Shown: positions 6,792 through 14,207 of the stretch, one piece after another
How the letters are laid out: each line of letters starts with the position of its first letter
How positions within the stretch are numbered: position 1 is the first letter of the stretch
Assembly (NCBI GenBank): GCA_934488695.1
Contig: CAKSSH010000025.1
Span: forward strand, 1 to 23,522
Length of the DNA: 23,522 nt
Direction of reading: 5' to 3'
Source: an uncultured Oscillospiraceae bacterium
GTDB lineage: Bacteria; Bacillota; Clostridia; Oscillospirales; Ruminococcaceae
The notes under the pieces: generated by a model
Seen by the model: the letters and a program-made list of their open reading frames with translations, nothing else
Told to the model about the DNA's origin: nothing
Databases searched by the model: none
Made by a program: the position numbers and the translations under genes

Positions 6792-7853
6792 TTGAAATCA
6801 GTTTGTATTATTTGCGGCGGCAAATCTCATGAGCATGAGATTTCTCTGCTGTCGGCGACCTCGGTGCTGCGGGAAATCGACCGTTCTCGCTATGAGGTTC
6901 ATACTGTAATCATTGACGAGGACGGGCAGTTTTTTTGCAGCGAACAGGCAGAGGCCGGCGTCGTGCTTTCGGGCGGGGGCTGGCGAGCGCTTGCCGACCT
7001 GCGTCCGGCTTGGGTGGTTCCCGACCCGTCGCTGTGCGGTTACTTGCGCCAAGAGGAAAACGGTGCGCTGACCCGGATTTTGGTCGACGTCTTTTTCCCG
7101 GTGCTGCACGGCGAAAATGGGGAGGACGGCGTGATTCAAGGGCTGCTTAAAATGACCGGAATTCCGTATGTCGGCAGCGGCGTGCTTTCCTCGGCCAGCT
7201 GTATGGACAAGGAAGTAACGCATGTTCGGCTGGACGCCGCCGGGATCGCAACGGCGCCGTATATTGTGGTCCGGCAGGGGGAAGAGTCGGCGGCGCAGGT
7301 GGACACGCGGCTGCGGGAACGCATCGGGTATCCGGCGTTTGTAAAGCCCGCTAACGCCGGGTCGTCGGTCGGCGTCAGCCGGGTGAACGGGCCGGAGGAA
7401 TTGGCCGTTGCGCTGCAAAATGCGTTTTCGGTGGATCGCAAGGTGTTGATCGAGGCTTGTATCATCGGCGCCGAGGTGGAATGTGCCGTTATCGGCTGCG
7501 AGCAGCCGCAGGCGGCCGAGGTGGTCGGGCAGATTGCGCCGGCAGCGTCGTTTTATGATTACGACGCCAAGTACACGGACAATTCGACGCAGTTGTATAT
7601 TCCGGCGCGGATTTCGGAGGAGACTGCCGAGAAAATTCGCAAAACCGCGTTGTGGGCCTATCGGGTGATGGACTGCGCCGGGCTTGCCCGGGTGGACTTT
7701 TTTGCCCTGCCGGATGGACGGGTTTTGCTCAATGAAATCAACAACATTCCCGGGTTTACGGCGATTAGCATGTATCCGAAGCTGTTTGAGGCTTCCGGCG
7801 TCGGGTATCGGGAGCTTATTGATCGCTTGATTGAAAGTGCCGCTGTCAAATAG
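6792..7853 (+). CDS. ddl: D-alanine--D-alanine ligase
   Basis: The 353-residue ATP-grasp enzyme joins two D-alanines to make the terminal dipeptide of peptidoglycan precursors in the cytoplasm. Motifs are CGGKSHEHEISLLSA (8-22, substrate loop near Glu14/Glu16), FPVLHGENGEDG (102-113), KPANAGSSVGVS (185-196, ATP and P-loop contacts), YDYDAKYTD (255-263, omega loop), ARVDFF (299-304) and LNEINNIPGFT (313-323, metal-binding Glu315/Asn317). Tyr in the omega-loop region is typical of D-Ala-D-Ala rather than D-Ala-D-Lac ligases. The start is a TTG at 6792, preceded by GGAGGAG at good spacing; no ATG fits. It leads a cell-wall/translation operon with murI 20 bp downstream. Confidence 0.95.
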   Translation: MKSVCIICGGKSHEHEISLLSATSVLREIDRSRYEVHTVIIDEDGQFFCSEQAEAGVVLSGGGWRALADLRPAWVVPDPSLCGYLRQEENGALTRILVDVFFPVLHGENGEDGVIQGLLKMTGIPYVGSGVLSSASCMDKEVTHVRLDAAGIATAPYIVVRQGEESAAQVDTRLRERIGYPAFVKPANAGSSVGVSRVNGPEELAVALQNAFSVDRKVLIEACIIGAEVECAVIGCEQPQAAEVVGQIAPAASFYDYDAKYTDNSTQLYIPARISEETAEKIRKTALWAYRVMDCAGLARVDFFALPDGRVLLNEINNIPGFTAISMYPKLFEASGVGYRELIDRLIESAAVK

Positions 7854-7873
7854 GCGGCGGGGAGGGAGCGCAC

Positions 7874-8692
7874 ATGAAACACGGGCCAATCGGAATTTTG
7901 GATTCCGGGCTGGGAGGGCTGACGGCGCTGCGGTCGCTGCGGACGTTGCTGCCGGAGGAGGACGTGGTCTTTCTCGGGGACACGGCGCGGCTGCCTTACG
8001 GCGGGCGCAGTCAAGCGCAGCTGCGGCAATTCGGACAGCAGGGCGTTGATTTTTTGCTTCGGCAGGGCGTCAAGGCGGTTTTAATTGCCTGCGGCACGCT
8101 CAGTGCCAATTTGGAGCCGGCATTTTTCGGCCGGTTTTCGGTCCCGGTCTGGGGGGTCATTGAGCCGACGGTTTGCGCCGCGGCTCGGCAAAGCGCCGGC
8201 CGTATCGGCGTGATTGCTACCGAGGCCAGTATTCGGGCCGGCGCTTACCAGCGCGCGCTTCGCGCGCAGCGGCCGGACGGCCGGGTCACAGCGGTGGCCT
8301 GCCCCTCCTTTGTGCCGTTGATAGAGTCCGGCCGCACCGAGCCGCGGGATCCGGCGGTGCGTGAGGCGGTTTCGCGGGAGCTTGCGCCGTTTGTGCAGCA
8401 GCCGGTGGACACGCTGATTCTCGGCTGTACGCATTTTCCGCTGCTCCGGGAGGCGATAGCGGACCTTTTGCCGGAAACGGCGTTGATTGACGCCGGGGAC
8501 GCTGCGGCACACGATTGTGCGTTTCAGCTTGCGCAGCGGGGGCTGCTCAATCCGTCCGGGGCGGGGAAAAACACTTTTTTTGTCACCGGAGACAAAGCGG
8601 CGTTCGCAAAAAACGGCGGAGCATTTCTGGGCGAAAGCCTAAAGGAGGTCCTGTCGGCGGCGTTGCCGTCGGAAAGCGGGGACAACGCATGA
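7874..8692 (+). CDS. murI: Glutamate racemase
   Basis: The 272-residue enzyme makes D-glutamate for peptidoglycan by a two-cysteine, cofactor-free mechanism. Both catalytic cysteines are present: Cys73 in ACGTLSAN and Cys185 in LGCTHFPLL, with His187 beside the latter. DSGLGGL (Asp10) and GDTARLPYG (36-43) are family signatures. The first motif is usually ACNT, so the conserved Asn is Gly here, which may alter substrate contacts or activity. The ATG follows GGGAGGGAG. Its TGA overlaps the next gene's start as ATGA, so translation is probably coupled. Pairing with ddl puts two peptidoglycan amino-acid steps in one operon. Confidence 0.92.
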   Translation: MKHGPIGILDSGLGGLTALRSLRTLLPEEDVVFLGDTARLPYGGRSQAQLRQFGQQGVDFLLRQGVKAVLIACGTLSANLEPAFFGRFSVPVWGVIEPTVCAAARQSAGRIGVIATEASIRAGAYQRALRAQRPDGRVTAVACPSFVPLIESGRTEPRDPAVREAVSRELAPFVQQPVDTLILGCTHFPLLREAIADLLPETALIDAGDAAAHDCAFQLAQRGLLNPSGAGKNTFFVTGDKAAFAKNGGAFLGESLKEVLSAALPSESGDNA

Positions 8693-9114
8693 AAAAGTCG
8701 GTGTTTATTCATTTAAAGAGTCTGATTGAGCAGGACGGAGAGCACCAGCGCCTGCAAATCGACACGCGCGGCAACCTGTTTGTCCGCAACGCCGTGACCT
8801 ATCTCAGCTATCGTGAGGGGACCGATTCGGGGTATGACGGCAGTACGGTGCTTTTCCGCCTGGAGGGAGAAAAGCGCGCGCTCATCAGCCGTTCCGGCGG
8901 CACGAGACTGCTCATTGAGCCGGGACGACGTAATTTGTGCAGCTACGCCACCCCGCACGGACAAGCCGTGCTGGGGCTGACCGGTGGGCCGATTCGCTTT
9001 CAAAAGCTGTCCGGCGGCCGATGCGAGCTTTCGCTTTCCTATGAATTGGATTTTAATTCGACCTTGCTCAGCCGAAACCGGCTGTTTATCAAAATTGAGG
9101 AGTGTGCAAACTGA
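8689..9114 (+). CDS. DUF1934 (YwiB-like) beta-barrel protein
   Basis: The 141-residue protein is rich in beta-type segments, for example VFIHLKSLIEQDGEHQRLQI, TYLSYREG, RCELSLSYELDFNSTLLSRN and LFIKIEE. It matches the DUF1934/YwiB family, a small calycin-like beta-barrel of unknown function. The same gene sits directly before argS in B. subtilis (ywiB-argS), and here too argS follows at once. The ATG overlaps the murI stop codon by four bases. No signal peptide or membrane segment is seen, so it should be cytoplasmic. Confidence 0.85.
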   Translation: MKKSVFIHLKSLIEQDGEHQRLQIDTRGNLFVRNAVTYLSYREGTDSGYDGSTVLFRLEGEKRALISRSGGTRLLIEPGRRNLCSYATPHGQAVLGLTGGPIRFQKLSGGRCELSLSYELDFNSTLLSRNRLFIKIEECAN

Positions 9115-9115
9115 T

Positions 9116-10864
9116 ATGGTGAATCTGATAGAGCAGGCAAAGGCTCAGCTTCAAACGGTGATTACAAGGGCGGCAGACCGCGCAGCGCAGCGCGGAAGCT
9201 TGCCGTCTGCCGAGCTTTCCGACTATAGCATAGACCGCACGACCGACAGTGCGCACGGCGATTTTGCCGCCAACGCGGCGCTGAAGTCTGCCAAGTCGCT
9301 GCGCCTTGCCCCGCGCGCCGTGGCACAGGCGATTGCCGACGAGCTTTCGCTGGAGGGCACGTTTTTTGAGCGCTGCGAGGTTGCAGGGCCGGGGTTTCTT
9401 AATTTCTTTTTGGCGCCGTCCTTTGCCGACCGGACGATTACAGCCGTCCTCTCGGAGGGAGACGATTACGGCCGGACCGATTTCGGCGGCGGCGAGAAAG
9501 TCATGGTAGAGTTTGTCTCGGCCAACCCGACCGGGCCGATGCATATCGGCAATGCCCGCGGCGGCGCGCTGGGGGACTGCTTGGCAGCAGTGCTGGATTG
9601 GTCGGGTCACAAGGTGACCCGGGAGTTTTATATCAATGACGCCGGCAATCAAATCGAGAAATTTGCCTTGTCGCTGGAGGTGCGCTATTTGCAGCACTTT
9701 CTCGGAGAAGAGGCGGTGGAATTGCCGGAGGACGCTTATCACGGCGCCGATATTACCGAACGCGCCGAGCAGTTTATTGCCGAAAACGGAGACAGTCTGC
9801 TGCATGTCGAGAGTGCCGAGCGCCGGCGCGCGCTGTGCAATTGGGCGCTGCCGCGCAATATTGCCGCGTTGAAAAGCGACCTTGAAAAGTATCGGATTTA
9901 TTATGATGTTTGGTTCCATGAAAGTCAGCTGCATGAGAGCGGACTTGTTAAACGGGTGCTGGATATTTTAACGGAAAAAGGCCTGACCTATGAAAAGGAC
10001 GGTGCCCTTTGGTACAAAAACGCCGAATTTATGGAAAAGCGGCTGCGCTCGGAGGGCAAAAGCGAAGAGGAAATCGCCAAGCTGGAGCTGAAGGACGAGG
10101 TTTTGGTGCGCGCTAACGGCAACCCGACCTACTTTGCGGCGGATATTGCCTATCATTACAACAAGTTTGCCCAGCGCGGCTTCTCAAGGGTCATCAATGT
10201 CTGGGGAGCCGACCATCACGGCCACGTGGCTCGTTTGCAGGGAGCTATGGACGCAGTGGGACTGGACGGCAGCCGGCTGCACATTGTCCTCATGCAGCTG
10301 GTAAAGCTCCTGCGGGACGGACAGGTGGTCAAGGTCAGCAAGCGGACCGGAAAATCCATCACGCTGTCGGACCTTTTGCAGGAGGTGGATGTGGATGCGG
10401 CACGCCTGTTTTTCAACCTGCGCGAGCCGGCGTCGCAAATGGATTTTGATTTGGATTTGGCCGTTTCCCAAAGTGCGCAGAATCCGGTTTACTACGTGCA
10501 GTATGCGCACGCACGGATCTGTTCGATTTTGAAAACACTGGCAGCGGACGGAATTGACGTGCGCCCGGCCACGGCCGAGGAGCTGTCCTTGCTGACGGCT
10601 CCGGAGGAGCGGGAGCTGATTGTGCACCTTGCCTGTCTGCCGCAGGAAATCTGCGATGCGGCGCGCGACTATGACCCGGCGCGTATCACGCGGTACGTCA
10701 TTGAGCTGGCGACGTTGTTTCATAAATTTTACAACGCACATCGGGTGCGCCTGCCGGAAAACGAGCCACTGATGCAGGCGCGTATTGCGCTTTGCCTTGC
10801 AGTGAAAACCGTCCTGCATAATGTGCTGACCATGTTTCGCATTTCGGTGCCCGACCATATGTAA
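9116..10864 (+). CDS. argS: Arginyl-tRNA synthetase
   Basis: The 582-residue class Ia enzyme charges tRNA-Arg. The N-terminal tRNA D-loop-binding domain covers about residues 1-110. The HIGH motif appears as HIGN (143-146, in SANPTGPMHIGNARG) and the KMSKS counterpart as KVSKRTGKS (406-414). The C-terminal DALR helical domain ends in MFRISVPDHM, typical of ArgRS. The ATG at 9116 is chosen on family length, two bases after the DUF1934 stop codon. The nearest Shine-Dalgarno sequence, GAGGAG at 9097-9102, is 13 bases away, so a slightly different start or termination-reinitiation is possible. It is the last gene of the operon, closed by a strong terminator. Confidence 0.95.
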   Translation: MVNLIEQAKAQLQTVITRAADRAAQRGSLPSAELSDYSIDRTTDSAHGDFAANAALKSAKSLRLAPRAVAQAIADELSLEGTFFERCEVAGPGFLNFFLAPSFADRTITAVLSEGDDYGRTDFGGGEKVMVEFVSANPTGPMHIGNARGGALGDCLAAVLDWSGHKVTREFYINDAGNQIEKFALSLEVRYLQHFLGEEAVELPEDAYHGADITERAEQFIAENGDSLLHVESAERRRALCNWALPRNIAALKSDLEKYRIYYDVWFHESQLHESGLVKRVLDILTEKGLTYEKDGALWYKNAEFMEKRLRSEGKSEEEIAKLELKDEVLVRANGNPTYFAADIAYHYNKFAQRGFSRVINVWGADHHGHVARLQGAMDAVGLDGSRLHIVLMQLVKLLRDGQVVKVSKRTGKSITLSDLLQEVDVDAARLFFNLREPASQMDFDLDLAVSQSAQNPVYYVQYAHARICSILKTLAADGIDVRPATAEELSLLTAPEERELIVHLACLPQEICDAARDYDPARITRYVIELATLFHKFYNAHRVRLPENEPLMQARIALCLAVKTVLHNVLTMFRISVPDHM

Positions 10865-10887
10865 GCGGGCTGGAAACTTTCGCAAAA

Positions 10888-10919
10888 ACGCCCGGGAGCC
10901 ATTTGTGGCTCCCGGGCGT
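10888..10919 (+). terminator. Terminator of the ddl-argS operon
   Basis: A perfect 14-bp stem pairs ACGCCCGGGAGCCA (10888-10901) with its complement (10906-10919) around a TTTG loop, followed by a T-rich tail, 23 bp after the argS stop codon. Confidence 0.9.
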
Positions 10920-10947
10920 TTGGTTTGTCAAGCGCAAACAAGTGCGG

Positions 10948-11253
10948 CGGCTCTCTCGGGACTTTGCGGCGGCAGCCCTCTTGCGCCGCAGCGCGCCCCC
11001 TTCACGTCGCGGCAGCGCCCCCTTCGCGTCGAAGCAGCGCCCCCTTCGCGTCGCGGCAGCGCCACAAGGCGCGTTCCTCGATGTGCAGCCAACGGCATGG
11101 AATGCCGGCGCCGCTCTGGTTGCCCCGCTCCGGGCGGCTCTTTCGGGACTTTGCGGCGGCAGCTCTCTTACGTCGCAGCGCACCCCTTTCATGTCGCAGC
11201 AGCGCCCCCTCTTGCGTCGCAGCGCCCCCTTCACGTCGCGGCAGCGCCCCCCG
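10948..11253. repeat. 22-bp repeat units plus a 47-bp imperfect direct repeat between argS and polA
   Basis: Three 22-bp units close to GCGCCCCCTTCGCGTCGCGGCA lie in perfect register at 10993-11058. Related units of 20-22 bp recur at about 11199-11253. A larger block beginning CGGCTCTCTCGGGACTTTGCG at 10948 (about 47 bp) recurs at 11135 with only transition differences (C/T, G/A). These fill the 430-bp gap between convergent argS and polA. Open frames across it on both strands are Arg/Ala/Pro-rich repeat translations and not credible genes. Confidence 0.85.
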
Positions 11254-11274
11254 AAGTTTCGGGGGCGGGCGCTG
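11242..11274 (-). terminator. Strong hairpin downstream of polA
   Basis: Just beyond the polA stop codon (minus strand) CAGCGCCC...GAA and TTC...GGGCGCTG form a long GC stem with a small bulge around a two-base loop. No T-run follows, so it is a possible terminator or 3'-end stabiliser. Confidence 0.45.
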
Positions 11275-11294
11275 CTAAAGCCGGGGCAAGGGGG

Positions 11295-13988
11295 TCAGTC
11301 CTTGGCGGCCAGCCAGGTTTTTCCGGTGTGGACGTCGGCCGGTAAAACAGCGCCGACGTCGGCAGCAGCCGCCTGCATTTCCCGGCGCAGAATGTCGGCC
11401 GCAGCCGGCGCATCGCTTTCGGGACACTCAACAATCAGCTCGTCGTGCACCTGCAAAATAAGCCGAGCCGTCGGCAATTGACGGCGCAGAGCGGCATAGG
11501 TCCGATTCATGGCGATTTTGATCACATCGGCGGCAGTGCCCTGAATGGGCGTGTTCATAGCGATTCGTTCGCCGAGTGCGTGCACCGTCTTATTTTTGCT
11601 TTGCAGCTCCGGAATGGCGCGCCGGCGGCCGCAGAGGGTTGCAACATAGCCGCGCTCCTCCCCCTCCCGAACGGTCTTTCGCAGGTAGGCCGCAACGCCG
11701 GGATAGCTTGTCATATAATCCTCGATCATTCGGGCGGCCTCTTTCATACTGACGCCGATATCCTGCGACAACGAATAGGCGCCGATACCGTAGACGATCC
11801 CGAAATTGACGGCCTTGGCGCTGCGGCGCAGCTGCGGGGTGATCATTTCCTCCGGCAGCCGGTAGACCCGGGCGGCTGTGGCGGTGTGGATGTCCGCGCC
11901 GGTGTCAAAGGCCTCTTGCATGGCAGCGTCGCCGGCGAGAAATGCAAGCAGCCGTAATTCGATCTGGGAATAATCGGCGTCCACCAGGGTGTAGCCCGGA
12001 CGGGCGACAAAAAACGCCCGCAGACGACTGCCCAATTCGGTGCGCACCGGGATGTTCTGCAAATTGGGCTCAATGGAGGACAGCCGACCGGTGCGGGTCT
12101 CGGTTTGTAAAAAGGTGGTGTGCACCCGCCCGTCCGGGCCGATGACTCGCAGCAGCCCTTCGGTGTAGGTCGACTTCAGCTTGGAAAGCTTGCGGTACTC
12201 TAAAATTTCGTCAATGATCGGGTGCTTTCCGCGCAGCGACGTCAGCACCTCGGCGTTGGTGGAGTAGCCTGTCCGGGTCTTTTTTCGGGTGGGCAGACAA
12301 AGCTTGTCGAAAAGCACCGACCCCAATTGCTTGGGGGAGTTGAGATTAAAGGTTTCACCGGCAATGAGATAAATGCGCTCCCGCAGAGCCTCAAGGGCGT
12401 CGGCAAGCTCGGCGTCAAAGGCACGCAGTGCCGCGGCGTCCACAGCAAAGCCGTCCGCCTCCATGGCGCTCAGGGTTTCGGAAAGCGGAATTTCGATTTG
12501 TCGCAGCAGCGGCAGCATTCCCTGCCGATCCAGCTCCTGCTCGGCTCGGTCAGATAAAAACCGCAGCTGCAGTGCGTTTTGTATAAGCTCCGCCGTGTCC
12601 TCCGGCAGCTCTGCCGGCTCCGGCGTGATATCCGCGCGGCCGAAACGGACGGCCAAATAGGGAAAGTCGTACGTTTTGGCGGTAGGATCCAAAAGGTAAG
12701 CGGCCAGCTTGAGGTCAAAGGAGACCTTCGGGGCGGCGCCGGTGCGCAGCGCCCGGGCATACAGCGACTTGCAGTCGTAGGTGTACAGCTCTGCCGCTGT
12801 GGCAAGCAGTTCGTCCGGCCGGTCGTACAAAAACAGTCGGTCGCCGCACGGAACGCAGACCTGCCGCTCATCAAATAACGCATAAAGACGCCCCCCGTCG
12901 GCGGCGGCAAGCAGCTCGTCGACCCCGCTCGCCCGAATAACGGCAGCCCGTTTGGGCGTCGAATCGGTCGGCGCAGCCGGGGAAACAGAGGTGTCCCGGA
13001 TAAGGGCGCCGTCAGGATTCTTTGCGCCGGTGCCCGGCGCTGCGCCGCCGGCTTTTTCGGCGCCCGCTGAGCCCGACCCCGGGGTCGGGGCAGCGTCGGC
13101 CCCGGCGGGCAGATCCGATGCCGTCAGCCCGAAACGGGTCATCAGCTTTACAAGCCCGAGGCGAGACAGCAGCTGTGCCGCCGCAGGACGGTCGACGGGA
13201 CCGATGCGGTAGGCCTCGGCGTCGGTTTCCATCGGCACCGTGCGGCAGATGGTCGCCAGCGTTTTGGATAGCTCGGCAAGCTCCCGGCCGGTCAACAGCT
13301 TTGCTTTGAGGGAATCACGCAAATCGCTGTCCGGCAGGGCGGTATAAAGTCCGTCCAGAGAGTCAAAGCGAGAAATAAGGTCGACGGCAGTCTTCTGCCC
13401 GACGCCGGGCACGCCGGGAATATGGTCCGAGCTGTCCCCCATCAGCGCCTTGAGGTCGACGATTTGGTCGGGGCGCACCCCCGTTTTTTCCAGCACAACA
13501 TCGGGGGTGTACAGCGTCGTCTCGGTGTGCCCCATCCGGGTGGACGGCAGCAGCACCGTGACGCGGTCGTTTACCAGCTGCAGGCTGTCCCGGTCGCCGG
13601 TGACGATTACACACTGCTCCTTGCGCGCAGCGGAGGCGGTCGCCAGCGTGCCGATAAGGTCATCGGCCTCGTAGCCTTCAAGGCCGACGGTGCGGTAGCC
13701 GAGCAGATCCAACAGCTGCCGGGTCAGCGTGTGCTGAATACGAAGCTCCTCGGGCATGGGCTTGCGATTGCTTTTATATTCGCCGTACAGGTCGTTGCGA
13801 AAGGTTTTTTTGGAAACGTCAAAGCAGACGGCGACCGCGTCGGGCGACTGCTCTGCAACATATTTGGAAACAATATTAAAAAAGCCGTACACGGCGCCGG
13901 TCGGGGTCCCGTCGCGCGCCGAAAGGGCCTTGACGGCATAAAAGGCGCGGTTGAGCACCGAATTTCCGTCTACAATCATCAGTTTCAT
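11295..13988 (-). CDS. polA: DNA polymerase I
   Basis: The 897-residue protein has the full Pol I order. The 5'-nuclease domain (1-290) shows GNS at 8-10, YEADD at 106-110, TGDRD at 130-134 and the helix-hairpin-helix PGVPGVGQKTA. A Pro/Ala/Gly/Ser-rich linker (about 293-347) follows, then a 3'-5' exonuclease-like domain (348-540). The polymerase domain has motif A DYSQIELR (672-679), motif B RRSAKAVNFGIVYG (721-734) and motif C VHDE (847-850). The exonuclease domain lacks the metal-binding D-x-E (LYALFDERQV stands there), so proofreading is probably lost, as in many Gram-positive Pol I enzymes. It fills gaps in excision repair and Okazaki processing. GGAGGG precedes the ATG and a promoter lies at 14010-14038. 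Confidence 0.96.
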   Translation of the reverse strand: MKLMIVDGNSVLNRAFYAVKALSARDGTPTGAVYGFFNIVSKYVAEQSPDAVAVCFDVSKKTFRNDLYGEYKSNRKPMPEELRIQHTLTRQLLDLLGYRTVGLEGYEADDLIGTLATASAARKEQCVIVTGDRDSLQLVNDRVTVLLPSTRMGHTETTLYTPDVVLEKTGVRPDQIVDLKALMGDSSDHIPGVPGVGQKTAVDLISRFDSLDGLYTALPDSDLRDSLKAKLLTGRELAELSKTLATICRTVPMETDAEAYRIGPVDRPAAAQLLSRLGLVKLMTRFGLTASDLPAGADAAPTPGSGSAGAEKAGGAAPGTGAKNPDGALIRDTSVSPAAPTDSTPKRAAVIRASGVDELLAAADGGRLYALFDERQVCVPCGDRLFLYDRPDELLATAAELYTYDCKSLYARALRTGAAPKVSFDLKLAAYLLDPTAKTYDFPYLAVRFGRADITPEPAELPEDTAELIQNALQLRFLSDRAEQELDRQGMLPLLRQIEIPLSETLSAMEADGFAVDAAALRAFDAELADALEALRERIYLIAGETFNLNSPKQLGSVLFDKLCLPTRKKTRTGYSTNAEVLTSLRGKHPIIDEILEYRKLSKLKSTYTEGLLRVIGPDGRVHTTFLQTETRTGRLSSIEPNLQNIPVRTELGSRLRAFFVARPGYTLVDADYSQIELRLLAFLAGDAAMQEAFDTGADIHTATAARVYRLPEEMITPQLRRSAKAVNFGIVYGIGAYSLSQDIGVSMKEAARMIEDYMTSYPGVAAYLRKTVREGEERGYVATLCGRRRAIPELQSKNKTVHALGERIAMNTPIQGTAADVIKIAMNRTYAALRRQLPTARLILQVHDELIVECPESDAPAAADILRREMQAAAADVGAVLPADVHTGKTWLAAKD

Positions 13989-14009
13989 CAGGGTCCCTCC
14001 TTCTGATTT

Positions 14010-14038
14010 AGTATACCACAGCGGCTGCTAAGTTGCAA
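14010..14038 (-). promoter_or_regulatory. Sigma-A promoter of polA
   Basis: On the minus strand TTGCAA (14033-14038), a 17-bp spacer and TATACT (14010-14015) lie about 20 bp before the polA start, so the 5' leader is very short. Confidence 0.82.
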
Positions 14039-14108
14039 TGTCGCTCGGCATTTTTTGCACCGCAGAAGATCGGTTTTGCAGAAAAACGTGAAAAAATGTG
14101 AAAAAAAT

Positions 14109-14138
14109 TTGCAATAAGGGCGGAGAATGTGTTATAAT
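14109..14138 (+). promoter_or_regulatory. Sigma-A promoter of typA
   Basis: TTGCAA (14109-14114), an 18-bp spacer and a perfect TATAAT (14133-14138) lie about 70 bp before the typA start. It is back to back with the polA promoter. Confidence 0.78.
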
Positions 14139-14207
14139 GAAATGGTTTTTTAAAGGAATCGGAAAATGCGCCGGGCAAGGCGCAGAACGCACAAGGAGAT
14201 GTCATTT

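Noticed and set aside
10698..11481. Arg/Ala-rich frames on both strands between argS and polA
   Set aside because: They overlap the ends of two firm genes, and their sequence is simply the 22-bp repeat read in different frames.
14166..14207. An earlier typA start at 14166 or 14199
   Set aside because: 14166 has no ribosome site and 14199 directly abuts it. The TTG at 14208 has ideal spacing and gives the family N-terminus.
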